Source: Hyphomonadaceae bacterium (GTDB lineage Bacteria; Pseudomonadota; Alphaproteobacteria; Caulobacterales; Aquidulcibacteraceae). From it: 53,003 nucleotides of DNA. The stretch lies in NCBI GenBank assembly GCA_016791425.1, contig JAEUMQ010000008.1, positions 1-53,003 on the forward strand, written 5' to 3'. The stretch's first letter is position 1. Each line of letters starts with the position of its first letter. Positions 9,196-18,147 of this stretch are shown in pieces. The translations under genes were made by a program, and so were the position numbers. A model generated the notes under the pieces. That model was not told the origin of the DNA, searched no databases, and worked only from the letters and a program-made list of their open reading frames with translations.

Positions 9196-9720
9196 ATGCC
9201 AAAAGATCAGCCTGCGGACGGAAGGCCGTCAGCGGCGCAGGCCGCGGAAGAAAAGGCGCCGTTCTGGAAGCGGAAGACGCTGAAGGAGATGTCCGAAGCG
9301 GAATGGGAGAGCCTGTGCGACGGCTGCGGCAAGTGCTGCCTCGTGGGTCTGGAGGACGAGGACACCGGCGAGATCTATCTCACCGACCTGAGCTGTAAGC
9401 TCTTTGATGCCGACAAATGCGCCTGCGGGGATTACGCCAACCGCTTCAAGAAAATAGACGATTGCACCAAGCTCACGCCGGACAACGTGCCGGAGCTGCA
9501 CTGGCTGCCCAAGACGTGCGCGTATCGCCTTGTCGCGGCGGGCCGCGATCTTTTCTGGTGGCACCATCTCATATCGGGCGATCGCGAGACGGTGCACGCC
9601 GCCAACGTCTCCGTGCGCGGCAAGACGAGCCCCGAGCGCGGCCAGAAGGTCGCCACGCTGATGCGCCGCATCGTCGAATGGCCCAAGCCGAAGCGCGCGC
9701 CGCGCAAGACCAAGCCCTGA
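9196..9720 (+). CDS. ycgN: YcgN/UPF0260 family cysteine-cluster protein
   Basis: 174 residues from ATG 9196. The cysteine cluster [19 protein letters not shown], followed by [19 protein letters not shown], is diagnostic of the YkgJ/YcgN (UPF0260) family, thought to bind zinc or an Fe-S cluster. The block [15 protein letters not shown] and the W-H-H segment [11 protein letters not shown] complete the family pattern. The tail is basic ([10 protein letters not shown]). The in-frame extension to 9019 overlaps the opposite-strand glycosyltransferase gene and is not credible. The family function is not established. Confidence 0.9.
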   Translation: MPKDQPADGRPSAAQAAEEKAPFWKRKTLKEMSEAEWESLCDGCGKCCLVGLEDEDTGEIYLTDLSCKLFDADKCACGDYANRFKKIDDCTKLTPDNVPELHWLPKTCAYRLVAAGRDLFWWHHLISGDRETVHAANVSVRGKTSPERGQKVATLMRRIVEWPKPKRAPRKTKP

Positions 9721-9788
9721 GCCCGATTGCTGGGGGCTGTTGCTGCATATAGGCTGCGTCCGAAGGACGAAAGCGGGAGGCGGATGCG

Positions 9789-10610
9789 ATGAAGGCGCGC
9801 GTCAACTATGTTGTGGGACCGTCCACGCTCGTCCCATTCGCGTTCGACGCGGCCTGGAGCGGCATTCCCACCGAGCCAGTCGAAGTGGAAGTCGCGGATG
9901 TCCGTGCAAGCGGCGAAGCCCCGTCCATCGAGCGCGAAGGCCTCCGCCTCGGCAGGATCGACGCTCGAGGCGTGGACTATGGCGATGTGCACGAGATCGG
10001 CGGCAAATGGATCCCCGCGGCCATCGACTTCGTGAAGGCGACGACCGGCGCGCAATGGGTCATTCCGTGGGGGCACAATGTCCGCTTCTCCAACCGCAGC
10101 GAGAAATCGCTGAGCACGCCGACCTCGGCGCCTGCACGCCATGTCCACAGCGATTTCAGCGCCGACTTCGATCCCGCGCAGATTCTGCACGCGCCGAAGC
10201 TTTCGCCCGCCGCCGCCGAAGAATTGCGCTCCCTGTTGCGCTCCGGCGCCGAGCTTCGTTGGCGCACGTTCAATGTCTGGCAGCAGATCTCGCCGCCGCC
10301 GCATGACACGCCGCTTGCCCTCTGCGATGCGCGCACGGTCCTGCCGGAGGATATCGTTGTGGGACGCGGCGCGGTGGGCGACATCAGCGTCGATCTCTGC
10401 CTCTTCCGCGCTTCCCCGCGGCACCGCTGGCTGCATGTGTCCGACATGGCGCCGGGCGAGACGTTGATCTTCTCCGGCCTCGATCCGCACGCGGGCGGCG
10501 CCCTGAAGCGCGTGCCGCACACCGCGTTCGATCATCCCTTGTGTCCGCCTGGAGCAGCGCCCAGGAACAGCATCGAAGTGCGCGTGCTGGCGGTCGCCCC
10601 GCTCAACTGA
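9789..10610 (+). CDS. CmcJ/NvfI-family putative hydroxylase/desaturase
   Basis: 273 residues matching the CmcJ/AsaB family, better known from fungal and actinobacterial secondary metabolism. Recognisable blocks are the HSDF metal-like motif (residues 119-122), FNVWQQISPPPHDTPLALCDARTV, RHRWLHVSDMAPGETLIF and the closing RVPHTAFDHP...RNSIEVRVLA. Family members are thought to be 2-oxoglutarate/iron-type oxidoreductases, so an oxidative step on a small molecule is inferred. No biosynthetic cluster surrounds it. Start ATG 9789 follows CGGGAGGCGG. It is convergent with the lipoprotein gene downstream. Confidence 0.82.
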   Translation: MKARVNYVVGPSTLVPFAFDAAWSGIPTEPVEVEVADVRASGEAPSIEREGLRLGRIDARGVDYGDVHEIGGKWIPAAIDFVKATTGAQWVIPWGHNVRFSNRSEKSLSTPTSAPARHVHSDFSADFDPAQILHAPKLSPAAAEELRSLLRSGAELRWRTFNVWQQISPPPHDTPLALCDARTVLPEDIVVGRGAVGDISVDLCLFRASPRHRWLHVSDMAPGETLIFSGLDPHAGGALKRVPHTAFDHPLCPPGAAPRNSIEVRVLAVAPLN

Positions 10611-10623
10611 CGGCGCTTCCGGA

Positions 10624-11208
10624 TCACTTTCGGTCGGAGCGGCCATCCTCTTCCGGCGGCGGCGGCGGGCCGATGTCGCGCAGATAGAACGCGTCCGCGG
10701 TGGCGGCGGCCGGCTCCCAATAGATGCATTGCTGACGCGCCACCCCGACGAGGAAGCACAGCATCGGCAGATCGCGGGCGCGGATGTCGTCATAGATCCG
10801 CCGCTCCAGGGAGGTCTCGACCTCCGGGGCCCACGCCGGCGCCGCGCTGGTCTTGAGCGCCTCCGCACGCGTCCAGCGGGAGACGAAATCCGCGATCTGC
10901 ACGCGTCCCGGCCCGGCCCCCTCCGCATGCGGGGCGAACGCGTCCCCGAACGTCGGATAGAACGGCGCCGCCCACGCCCAGATCGGCACGCCGCCGGCGT
11001 CGCGCACGATGAAGGCGGCGGCCGCGGCGTTGCAGCTTTCCCCGATCGCGCGCGTCTCGACCGTGTCGGGCGCCTCGGCGGACGAGAATGCGATCGTTCC
11101 GCGCGAGACGAGATCGCAGCGCGTCTTTTGCCCGCAAGAGGCGAGCGCCAGCACGCAAGCGCACGCGCCGATGCGCATGATTGCGCGAAGTAACCTTGTT
11201 CGATGCAT
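10624..11208 (-). CDS. Putative lipoprotein, uncharacterised
   Basis: 194 residues. The N-terminus MRIGACACVLALASCGQ contains a lipobox (LALASC), giving a lipid-anchored protein; Cys25 would become the mature N-terminus if the upstream ATG is used. ATG 11178 would give a shorter and more typical signal, and neither start has a strong ribosome-binding site. The mature part shows paired cysteines (TRCDLV, GESCNAA, PMLCFLVG, QQCIYWEP) and a Pro-rich tail. No family is recognised. It is divergent from the secreted-paralog pair starting at 11303. Confidence 0.68.
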   Translation of the reverse strand: MHRTRLLRAIMRIGACACVLALASCGQKTRCDLVSRGTIAFSSAEAPDTVETRAIGESCNAAAAAFIVRDAGGVPIWAWAAPFYPTFGDAFAPHAEGAGPGRVQIADFVSRWTRAEALKTSAAPAWAPEVETSLERRIYDDIRARDLPMLCFLVGVARQQCIYWEPAAATADAFYLRDIGPPPPPEEDGRSDRK

Positions 11209-11302
11209 CCCGATCCGCGTCTTCGGTTGAGAGGCGATCTCTCTGTGGCAGGCTCAAGGCGAGATCAACACCCAGGTCAACACCAAAGGGCGCAGGGCGT
11301 CG

Positions 11303-11710
11303 ATGAAGTTCCTCACCAAGCTTACCTTTCTCGCCGCCGGTCTCGCGACCGGAATCGCGTTTGCGGACGCCACGCCGCTGGGCTCGCCCACGATGCTGGA
11401 GGACGGCGAGATCCGCGCCGCCATCGTGGACGCCACCGTCTCCTATCGCACCGCCACCGAGCGTTTCTGCGCCGGCGGCGAATGGTACGCGAACGGTGAG
11501 AGCGTCTCCCGCGGCCGCTACGTCGTCACCGACGACGATCAGGTCTGCGTCACCGAGTTCACTGCCGCCGAGGCGTCTCCGATCTGTCGGCGCCTCTACC
11601 GCAGCAACTCGCACTATTACATCACCGCGGCCGGTCCCGGCGGGCCCAACGGTCCGCCGCTGCAGCCGGTGCGCATCCGCCCGCTCACGCCGCCGGCGGA
11701 CTGCCGCTGA
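11303..11710 (+). CDS. Small secreted Cys-containing protein, paralog A
   Basis: 135 residues with a Sec signal peptide (MKFLTKLTFLAAGLATGIAFA). The mature domain has EIRAAIVDATVSYRT, FCAGGEWYANG, SRGRYVVTDDDQVCVTEF, CRRLYRSNSHYYI and a C-terminal Cys. The same skeleton recurs in the next gene, so the two are tandem paralogs. Four or five conserved cysteines imply disulfides in the periplasm. Family unrecognised. Its stop overlaps the next start as TGATG, implying translational coupling. Confidence 0.75.
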   Translation: MKFLTKLTFLAAGLATGIAFADATPLGSPTMLEDGEIRAAIVDATVSYRTATERFCAGGEWYANGESVSRGRYVVTDDDQVCVTEFTAAEASPICRRLYRSNSHYYITAAGPGGPNGPPLQPVRIRPLTPPADCR

Positions 11711-12099
11711 TGCGCGCGCGCGCCCTCGCATTCGCCGCCGCGTTCTGCGCAGCCGGCGCGGCCTATGCTCAGACCGCGAGCCTCCCGGCGCCGCCAAAGC
11801 CGCTGAGCGAGGCCGAGCTGCGCGAAGCGATCGTTGGCGGCGGCGTCGAGCTTGAAGGGAACTTCCAGGAATCCTTCTGCCCGAGCGGCGATTGGTCCTT
11901 GGCCGGCGCGCGGGCGCCGATGAGCGGCCGCTACGCGATCGAGGGCGACACGGTGTGCATCGAAGGCGCGGGGATGCAGACGGCGTCGCGCCAATGCTAC
12001 CGCTTCTACATCGCCGACAAGCAATACTTCCGCAGATGGACCGAAAGCGCGTCGCAGGATTATGAGCCGGTCTCGCTGCAGGCGGCTTCCTGCAGCTGA
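11710..12099 (+). CDS. Small secreted Cys-containing protein, paralog B
   Basis: 129 residues with a signal peptide ending near AAYAQ. The mature domain aligns by eye with the preceding protein: ELREAIVGGGVELEG, FCPSGDWSLAG, SGRYAIEGDTVCIEG, CYRFYIADKQYF and a final Cys. Identity looks low outside these anchor positions, so the duplication is old. The start overlaps the previous stop by one base, so stoichiometric expression is likely. Function unknown. The fold may be a small beta-rich periplasmic domain with one substrate or partner shared by both copies. Convergent with the patatin gene 4 bases downstream. Confidence 0.72.
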   Translation: MRARALAFAAAFCAAGAAYAQTASLPAPPKPLSEAELREAIVGGGVELEGNFQESFCPSGDWSLAGARAPMSGRYAIEGDTVCIEGAGMQTASRQCYRFYIADKQYFRRWTESASQDYEPVSLQAASCS

Positions 12100-12103
12100 G
12101 CGT

Positions 12104-13882
12104 TCAATCCGCGGTTTCCAGATAGGCCGGGCTACTCGCCAGCGCGTGGATCGGCGGGGGCGCGGGATTGAGGAAATCCGGCTGCCGCTTGAGCGCCGCA
12201 ACGCAGGCCTCGTAGCCCGCGACGACGGCTTCGTCGAACTTCTTCCAGTCGCGCAAATCGACGTCCGGCATGTCCGGCGCGACGAGCAGGTCGGCGCCTG
12301 AGCGGCCCTCCCAGGGATCGACCATGATCGTCGCGGCGCGCATCAGCAGCGACGCGATCGGCGGCGGCGCCTGCAGGCCGTGCGCGGCGATCCAGCCGAA
12401 GAAGCCGGGCGGCTGCTTGAAATCTTCCGGATTGATGCCCTGCCGCTGCGCGACATCGACGCCGATGATCTGCCCGCGATGGATTTCCTTGAGTACATCG
12501 ACCGGGAAATTCTTCAGCACCGCGCCATCGACGAGCAGGCCGTTGTCGCCATCCACGACCGGCGGCAGGATGCCAGGCAGCGAGATCGTGGCGCGCAGCG
12601 CCCGCCGCAGCAATCCCGAGCGGTGCACCTTCACATTGCCGGAGGCGAGATTGGTCGAGACCGCGAAGAAGGGGATGCGCAGGTCCTCGATCAGCGCCTC
12701 GCCGAAATGCTCCTCGAGCCGATCCTCCACGCGCTTGCCGCGCACCAGCGCCACCACCGGCAGCACGTAATCGCCGAGCGGGTTGCTCTCCACGAACGCC
12801 TTGCGGATGCGGACTTCGATCTCATCGTCGTCCCAGCCCATCGCCACGCAGGCCGCGACGAGGGCGCCCATCGAAGTGCCGCCGGCCACGTCGAACGGCA
12901 CGCCTGCTTCCCGCAGCGCCCGCACGACCCCGAGATGCGCATAAGCGCGCGCGCCGCCGCCGGAGAGCACGAGCCCGATCGAGCGCCCGGCGATCATGCG
13001 CGCCAGGCGCGCCGCATCCGAATCGTCGAGCCCGCGCCAGTGCAGCAGCCGCGCTGCGTCGCAGGCGCTGCGCCATTCCTCCGTGGACGCCGCTTTCCGC
13101 TCCATGCCGTGATGCAGCAGTACGACATCGACGAGGCGGAAGCGCCGCGCCGGCGAGGGATCGTCCTCCGGCAGGAGCGGCGTGGACGGCCGCGCATCGG
13201 CGCGCGCCAGCACCCAGATCCTGTCGGCCTGACGCACGCACTGCCGGAACCAGTTCGTGTCCGCGATCGGCGAGATGAGCAGCACCGCGTCATGGTCGTG
13301 CTCGAGCGCGTCGAACCAGACCGATTCCATGCCCTGGCTTTCCTCCCCGACGATGGCGGCGGTCTTGCCCAGGCGTGAAAGCGCGGTCTGCAAGGTGCGT
13401 GCGCGCAGGCGCAGGTCGATCGTCGGCGAGGCGCCGATGAGCGCGTAGACTTTCGGCTCCGAGCGCGGGCGCATGCGCTGCGGTTCGCGCACCCGCTGCA
13501 GCATGAGCCGCGCGATCCGCTCCATCAGCGTGGGATCGGCGTGCATGAGCGCCTCGAAGCCCGCGCGCGAGAGCCGGACGATCTCGCTGTCGCGCATCGC
13601 AAAGACGCTGCCCGTGTGCGCCTCGCGCGCGATGAGGCTCATCTCGCCGACCGGCTCCCCGGGCCGGATATGGCCCATGAGCGCCTGCTCCTCGTGCGGC
13701 CCCGTGCGGAACGCCGCCAGCGAACCGGAGAGCACGAAATAGAGGCAATCGGCCTGCTCGCCCTGGCGGAAGAGGGGCCAGCCCGCCGGCAGCGAGAACC
13801 AGGTCGCTTCCAGCTCGGCCGCCTCCAACGCCGCAGGCGCGACGTCTCGGAGCAGCGGAATGTCTGCAAGCGAGGGAAGCAT
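12104..13882 (-). CDS. Cyclic-nucleotide-binding/patatin-like phospholipase (NTE-type)
   Basis: 592 residues. The N-terminal cNMP-binding beta-roll (about 8-125) has GEQADCLYFVLSGSLAAF and the phosphate-cassette-like GEPVGEMSLIAREAHTGSV. A linking region (about 140-290) has no recognised domain. The patatin domain begins at GLVLSGGGARAYAHLG, with the nucleophile in GTSMG (Ser337) and the dyad aspartate in DGAV (Asp452). This is the architecture of the RssA/NTE class that deacylates phospholipids or lysophospholipids. The cNMP domain may tether or regulate. The protein is probably soluble or peripheral, since no transmembrane segment is seen. The start ATG at 13882 is the first codon after a short AT-richer gap. 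Confidence 0.92.
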   Translation of the reverse strand: MLPSLADIPLLRDVAPAALEAAELEATWFSLPAGWPLFRQGEQADCLYFVLSGSLAAFRTGPHEEQALMGHIRPGEPVGEMSLIAREAHTGSVFAMRDSEIVRLSRAGFEALMHADPTLMERIARLMLQRVREPQRMRPRSEPKVYALIGASPTIDLRLRARTLQTALSRLGKTAAIVGEESQGMESVWFDALEHDHDAVLLISPIADTNWFRQCVRQADRIWVLARADARPSTPLLPEDDPSPARRFRLVDVVLLHHGMERKAASTEEWRSACDAARLLHWRGLDDSDAARLARMIAGRSIGLVLSGGGARAYAHLGVVRALREAGVPFDVAGGTSMGALVAACVAMGWDDDEIEVRIRKAFVESNPLGDYVLPVVALVRGKRVEDRLEEHFGEALIEDLRIPFFAVSTNLASGNVKVHRSGLLRRALRATISLPGILPPVVDGDNGLLVDGAVLKNFPVDVLKEIHRGQIIGVDVAQRQGINPEDFKQPPGFFGWIAAHGLQAPPPIASLLMRAATIMVDPWEGRSGADLLVAPDMPDVDLRDWKKFDEAVVAGYEACVAALKRQPDFLNPAPPPIHALASSPAYLETAD

Positions 13883-13972
13883 TAAGGTTTCCGGCGGAGC
13901 GGGATACGCCGCGACGTTAAGGTAAGCCGCTCCTGTTAAGGCACAATGATTGGCGCCGTGCGAGAAGGCGCT

Positions 13973-14683
13973 TCAGCGCGTCTTTTGCGCGAGACAGATC
14001 CAGTCCCAGGGCTTTTGCGCGCCGGAGTTCGCCGGCAGCCCCTCCTGCGACCAGGGATAGATCGCCTTGCCCAGGCGCTCCACGCGAAAGCCGAGGCTGC
14101 ACAGCAGCGCTTGCAGCTCCTCGCGTTCGTAATGCTTCTGCCAGGCGTCGGCGCGCACCGCCATGCCGTCGGCCTTCGAGGGCGCCTGCAGGAAGAGCCC
14201 GAGGCTCTGCTCGGCGCGCTCCACCATTCGGTAACACTCTATGGACGGCACGACGACGAGCGCCCGGCCGCCCGGTTTGGCGACGCCCGCCACGCTCGCC
14301 CACAGGGCCTTGCGCTTGGCGGCGCTCGGCGAGGTGATGACATTGAGGCTGACGGTGAGGTCGGCTGCGCCCGCCCATTTTTCCGGCGCGCGCGCCGCGT
14401 CCATCGCCTCGAAGCTGACGCCGCGCAGGCCTTGGCAAAGCGCCGCTGCGCGCGCCACGATGCGCGGCGCGAAATCGATTCCGTGCGCGCGGGCGAAGCG
14501 GCCGGCATATTTGCGGATGAAGCTGCCGACGCCGCAGCCGAGATCGACGAGCACGGACGTCGCCTGCGAAGGTTTCACCGCTGCGACATAGGCGTCGAGC
14601 TCGCGGCCCGAGCCGTCTTCCAGCACATCCGTGACGAGGTCTTCGAAATCGTCCGCGTGCCGATCCCAATCCGCTGCTCTCAA
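13973..14683 (-). CDS. Class I SAM-dependent methyltransferase
   Basis: 236 residues with SAM motif I LVDLGCGVGSFIRKYA, the acidic residue after it (HGIDFAPRIV), DLTVSLNVITS as motif IV, and GGRALVVVPSIECYRMVE. The C-terminal half (GLFLQAPSKADGMAV, WQKHYEREELQALL) is typical of small-molecule methyltransferases that await assignment. There is no RNA- or DNA-recognition domain, which argues against a role as a restriction-system modification enzyme. The substrate is unknown. Divergent from the Uma2 gene with a 95-bp gap. Confidence 0.85.
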   Translation of the reverse strand: MRAADWDRHADDFEDLVTDVLEDGSGRELDAYVAAVKPSQATSVLVDLGCGVGSFIRKYAGRFARAHGIDFAPRIVARAAALCQGLRGVSFEAMDAARAPEKWAGAADLTVSLNVITSPSAAKRKALWASVAGVAKPGGRALVVVPSIECYRMVERAEQSLGLFLQAPSKADGMAVRADAWQKHYEREELQALLCSLGFRVERLGKAIYPWSQEGLPANSGAQKPWDWICLAQKTR

Positions 14684-14778
14684 TACTCACCCCAATTTGG
14701 TTCGCCAGCCTAGCCGCTGCGCGCGGCGAAATCACCGGGTCGCGACAATGCGGCGGGTTTCGGCTAGGTTGCCTTGCG

Positions 14779-15369
14779 ATGAACGCCCCTCTGAAGCCCA
14801 CGCCGTCCCCGGCCTTCGCCCCCGCCGTCTTCACCGACGACGAGTTCGAGGACTTTCTCGGCCTGCCGGGGATCGAAAAGCTGGGCCGCTTCGAGCTCCG
14901 CGATGGGGTGATCTACCGCATGAACGCGCAATACATGCCCCATATGCGGGTGAAGATGGCCCTGGTCCTCGCGCTTCAGGCTGCGATTGTCCGCGCGGCG
15001 CTCGACTTCGAGGTGGGATCCGAAGGGTCTGTGCGCTTTGGGGGCGGCTTCATGCCTCTACCGGATCTTTTCGTCTGGAGGCCCGTACCGGACGCGAAGA
15101 AGACTGCGCCTGGCGAGCACGTCGTGCTGGCCGTTGAGGTCTCCGACTCCACCTTCAAGGACGATCACGGCGATAAGCTGCCCCGCTACGCCAAGGCGGG
15201 GCTGGCCGAGCTCTGGATCGCCGAAATTCCCAAGCGCACGATCCACCTCTTCGCCGATCCGCATGAGAAGACGTACCGACGCGCCGAGCAGGTTTCCTTT
15301 GGGGCCGCCTTCGACGCGCTGACCATCCCCGGTCTCCGCATCGAGACTGAGGCGCTCGACCGGTTTTGA
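14779..15369 (+). CDS. Uma2 family protein (DUF820, PD-(D/E)XK nuclease fold)
   Basis: 196 residues. The family pattern is visible: RFELRDGVIYRMN, an MPLPDLFVW motif carrying the catalytic-type aspartate, then VVLAVEVSDSTFKDD with the E-x-S core and later KLPRYAKAGLAELWI. The fold is that of restriction-endonuclease-like nucleases, but Uma2 proteins lack a clear biological role. The closing IPGLRIETEAL is also a family signature. A start at 14779 gives an N-terminal Pro/Thr-rich leader. Uma2 genes are numerous and mobile in cyanobacteria; only one copy is seen here. Confidence 0.88.
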   Translation: MNAPLKPTPSPAFAPAVFTDDEFEDFLGLPGIEKLGRFELRDGVIYRMNAQYMPHMRVKMALVLALQAAIVRAALDFEVGSEGSVRFGGGFMPLPDLFVWRPVPDAKKTAPGEHVVLAVEVSDSTFKDDHGDKLPRYAKAGLAELWIAEIPKRTIHLFADPHEKTYRRAEQVSFGAAFDALTIPGLRIETEALDRF

Positions 15370-15408
15370 CGCTTTGACCTGAGCCGCGACGCGGCCGAAA
15401 GAGGGCGC

Positions 15409-17013
<1,605 letters not shown>

Positions 17014-17016
17014 GCG

Positions 17017-17640
17017 TCACCTGCATGTGAGAAATTCCGGCCCGCCGTAAGTTTCCGTGGGACGCAGCGAAGTGCACTGCAGACTGCGCCCCTCGAATAC
17101 CAATTCCGAGTGTTCGCTTGCCCACTTCCTGCCTCCATCCGGAGTAACGGTCCGTAGGCGTTCAAAATAGTCGCGGCTGGCGATCCGCTGCTCAATGCGT
17201 TCTCCATTCGCATTCAATTCCCGGATGAAGAGTAGCTGTCCGGTAGCGCGCGGCGGGGTGGAGATATCTCTGGGCGCGACATCAGGTGCGATAGCCGCCG
17301 GTGGGGCCGATTGAGGGATCGCCTGCAATGGCGATGCTGGGGTTGGCGCGCGCCGATGCACGCCAACGGCCCCAATTGGCGCAATGCCATCAAGCCTGAG
17401 GCTCACTGACTCAATCTGGGCTTGGTGCTCTTCCAGTTTCCCGGAAACTCTGTCGCCGAGCTTCTCGATCCAGCCTTTGACTTCGGCGTGGTTCTCTCGG
17501 TCACGCGCTTCATGCCTGGCCTCGACCTCGTCCAAGTGGACTAGCAACGCCCCTTGGCCGGCATAGAGCGGCGCGCCGAGGGCCGCCATCAGTGCCGCGA
17601 TGGCTCCAAGAATTGCAGCGACCTTGAGTGCGCCCCTCAT
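17017..17640 (-). CDS. Putative membrane-anchored coiled-coil protein, uncharacterised
   Basis: 207 residues. An N-terminal hydrophobic segment (KVAAILGAIAALMAALGAPL) could be a signal anchor. It is followed by a charged helix rich in E/K/R/H (VEARHEARDRENHAEVKGW) that looks coiled-coil, a Pro/Ala-rich linker (about 90-130), and a C-terminal segment with two cysteines (LQCTSLRPTETYGG, FLTCR). No family is recognised. The base composition is a little less GC-rich than its neighbours, consistent with acquisition. It lies in a gene block that separates mccB from liuC. Confidence 0.6.
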   Translation of the reverse strand: MRGALKVAAILGAIAALMAALGAPLYAGQGALLVHLDEVEARHEARDRENHAEVKGWIEKLGDRVSGKLEEHQAQIESVSLRLDGIAPIGAVGVHRRAPTPASPLQAIPQSAPPAAIAPDVAPRDISTPPRATGQLLFIRELNANGERIEQRIASRDYFERLRTVTPDGGRKWASEHSELVFEGRSLQCTSLRPTETYGGPEFLTCR

Positions 17641-17828
17641 GACGATGTCCTCCGTGCCGCGCGGGCATTACAATCAGAGGTAGCAAAGGGCAATATGAAG
17701 AAGTCTTAAATTCGACCGGCGATGTACCTAGATTGGCGCAGCGTACGCCGCACCAAAGTCATCCGACCCCGGAGAAAGGCTTTGAATTCAACCCGATCGA
17801 GATGAACGCGCTAGCCGGTTTCGCCGCG

Positions 17829-17954
17829 TCAGCCCGCCCAGGCGACGACGAACGCCTTCTGACAGATCATCCCGAGCGCGCCGTATCCCAGCGCGAGCGC
17901 CCCTGCCAGCAGGGCGACGACGAGGGCGCTTTGCCCCAGCGTCCGCAGCTTCAT
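17829..17954 (-). CDS. Micro-ORF B: 41-residue hydrophobic peptide
   Basis: Too short for most length-filtered gene calls. The ATG at 17954 has a consensus ribosome-binding site, GGAGG with AAACGAC spacing. The product begins MKLRTLGQSALVVALLAGAL, continues ALGYGALGMICQ and ends KAFVVAWAG: a basic N-terminus followed by one long hydrophobic stretch, so a single-pass membrane peptide is likely. It overlaps the end of micro-ORF A by the ATGA arrangement. Function unknown; a stress or regulatory membrane microprotein, or a toxin-like peptide, would fit. Confidence 0.5.
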   Translation of the reverse strand: MKLRTLGQSALVVALLAGALALGYGALGMICQKAFVVAWAG

Positions 17955-18100
17955 GTCGTTTCCTCCGAGGCCCCTCTGACGGGGACCTTCGCCTTGACCG
18001 CTCTTACGGCGGCCTTGGCGAAACGGATCATGCGCCGCGCTGCCGGGGCCTGCAAGCGCGCCGCCAAAACCTGAATCTTCTCAACGCTCTGATCTGACAT
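17951..18100 (-). CDS. Micro-ORF A: 49-residue cationic peptide
   Basis: Reads MSDQSVEKIQVLAARLQAPA, then ARRMIRFAKAAVRAVKAKVP, then VRGASEETT. The middle is an amphipathic, strongly basic helix flanked by acidic ends. GAAGAG sits just upstream of the ATG at 18100. Its stop overlaps the next start (ATGA), a coupling signature that argues both are real. It lies 34 bases downstream of the TPR gene on the same strand, so it could be its third-cistron companion. It has no recognised family. Confidence 0.5.
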   Translation of the reverse strand: MSDQSVEKIQVLAARLQAPAARRMIRFAKAAVRAVKAKVPVRGASEETT

Positions 18101-18121
18101 CGACTCTTCGAGCAATGTGCG

Positions 18122-18147
18122 AATGAATCTCAGCTCAGAGATTCATT
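18122..18147 (-). repeat. Hairpin across the TPR-gene stop codon
   Basis: AATGAATCTC and GAGATTCATT form a perfect 10-bp stem around the loop AGCTCA. The stop codon of the TPR gene lies within it (18135-18137). No T-run follows on the minus strand, so it is not a classical intrinsic terminator. It could act as an intercistronic attenuator, an RNA-stability element, or a translation brake on micro-ORF A. Confidence 0.5.

Noticed and set aside
13973-15369. Methyltransferase and Uma2 as a restriction-modification pair
   Set aside because: They are divergent, the methyltransferase lacks a DNA-recognition domain and DPPY/NPPY-type amino-methylation motif, and Uma2 genes are frequent without partners.
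17733-18074. 113-codon plus-strand frame around the micro-ORFs
   Set aside because: No ribosome-binding site or domain, and it covers two better supported coupled minus-strand frames.
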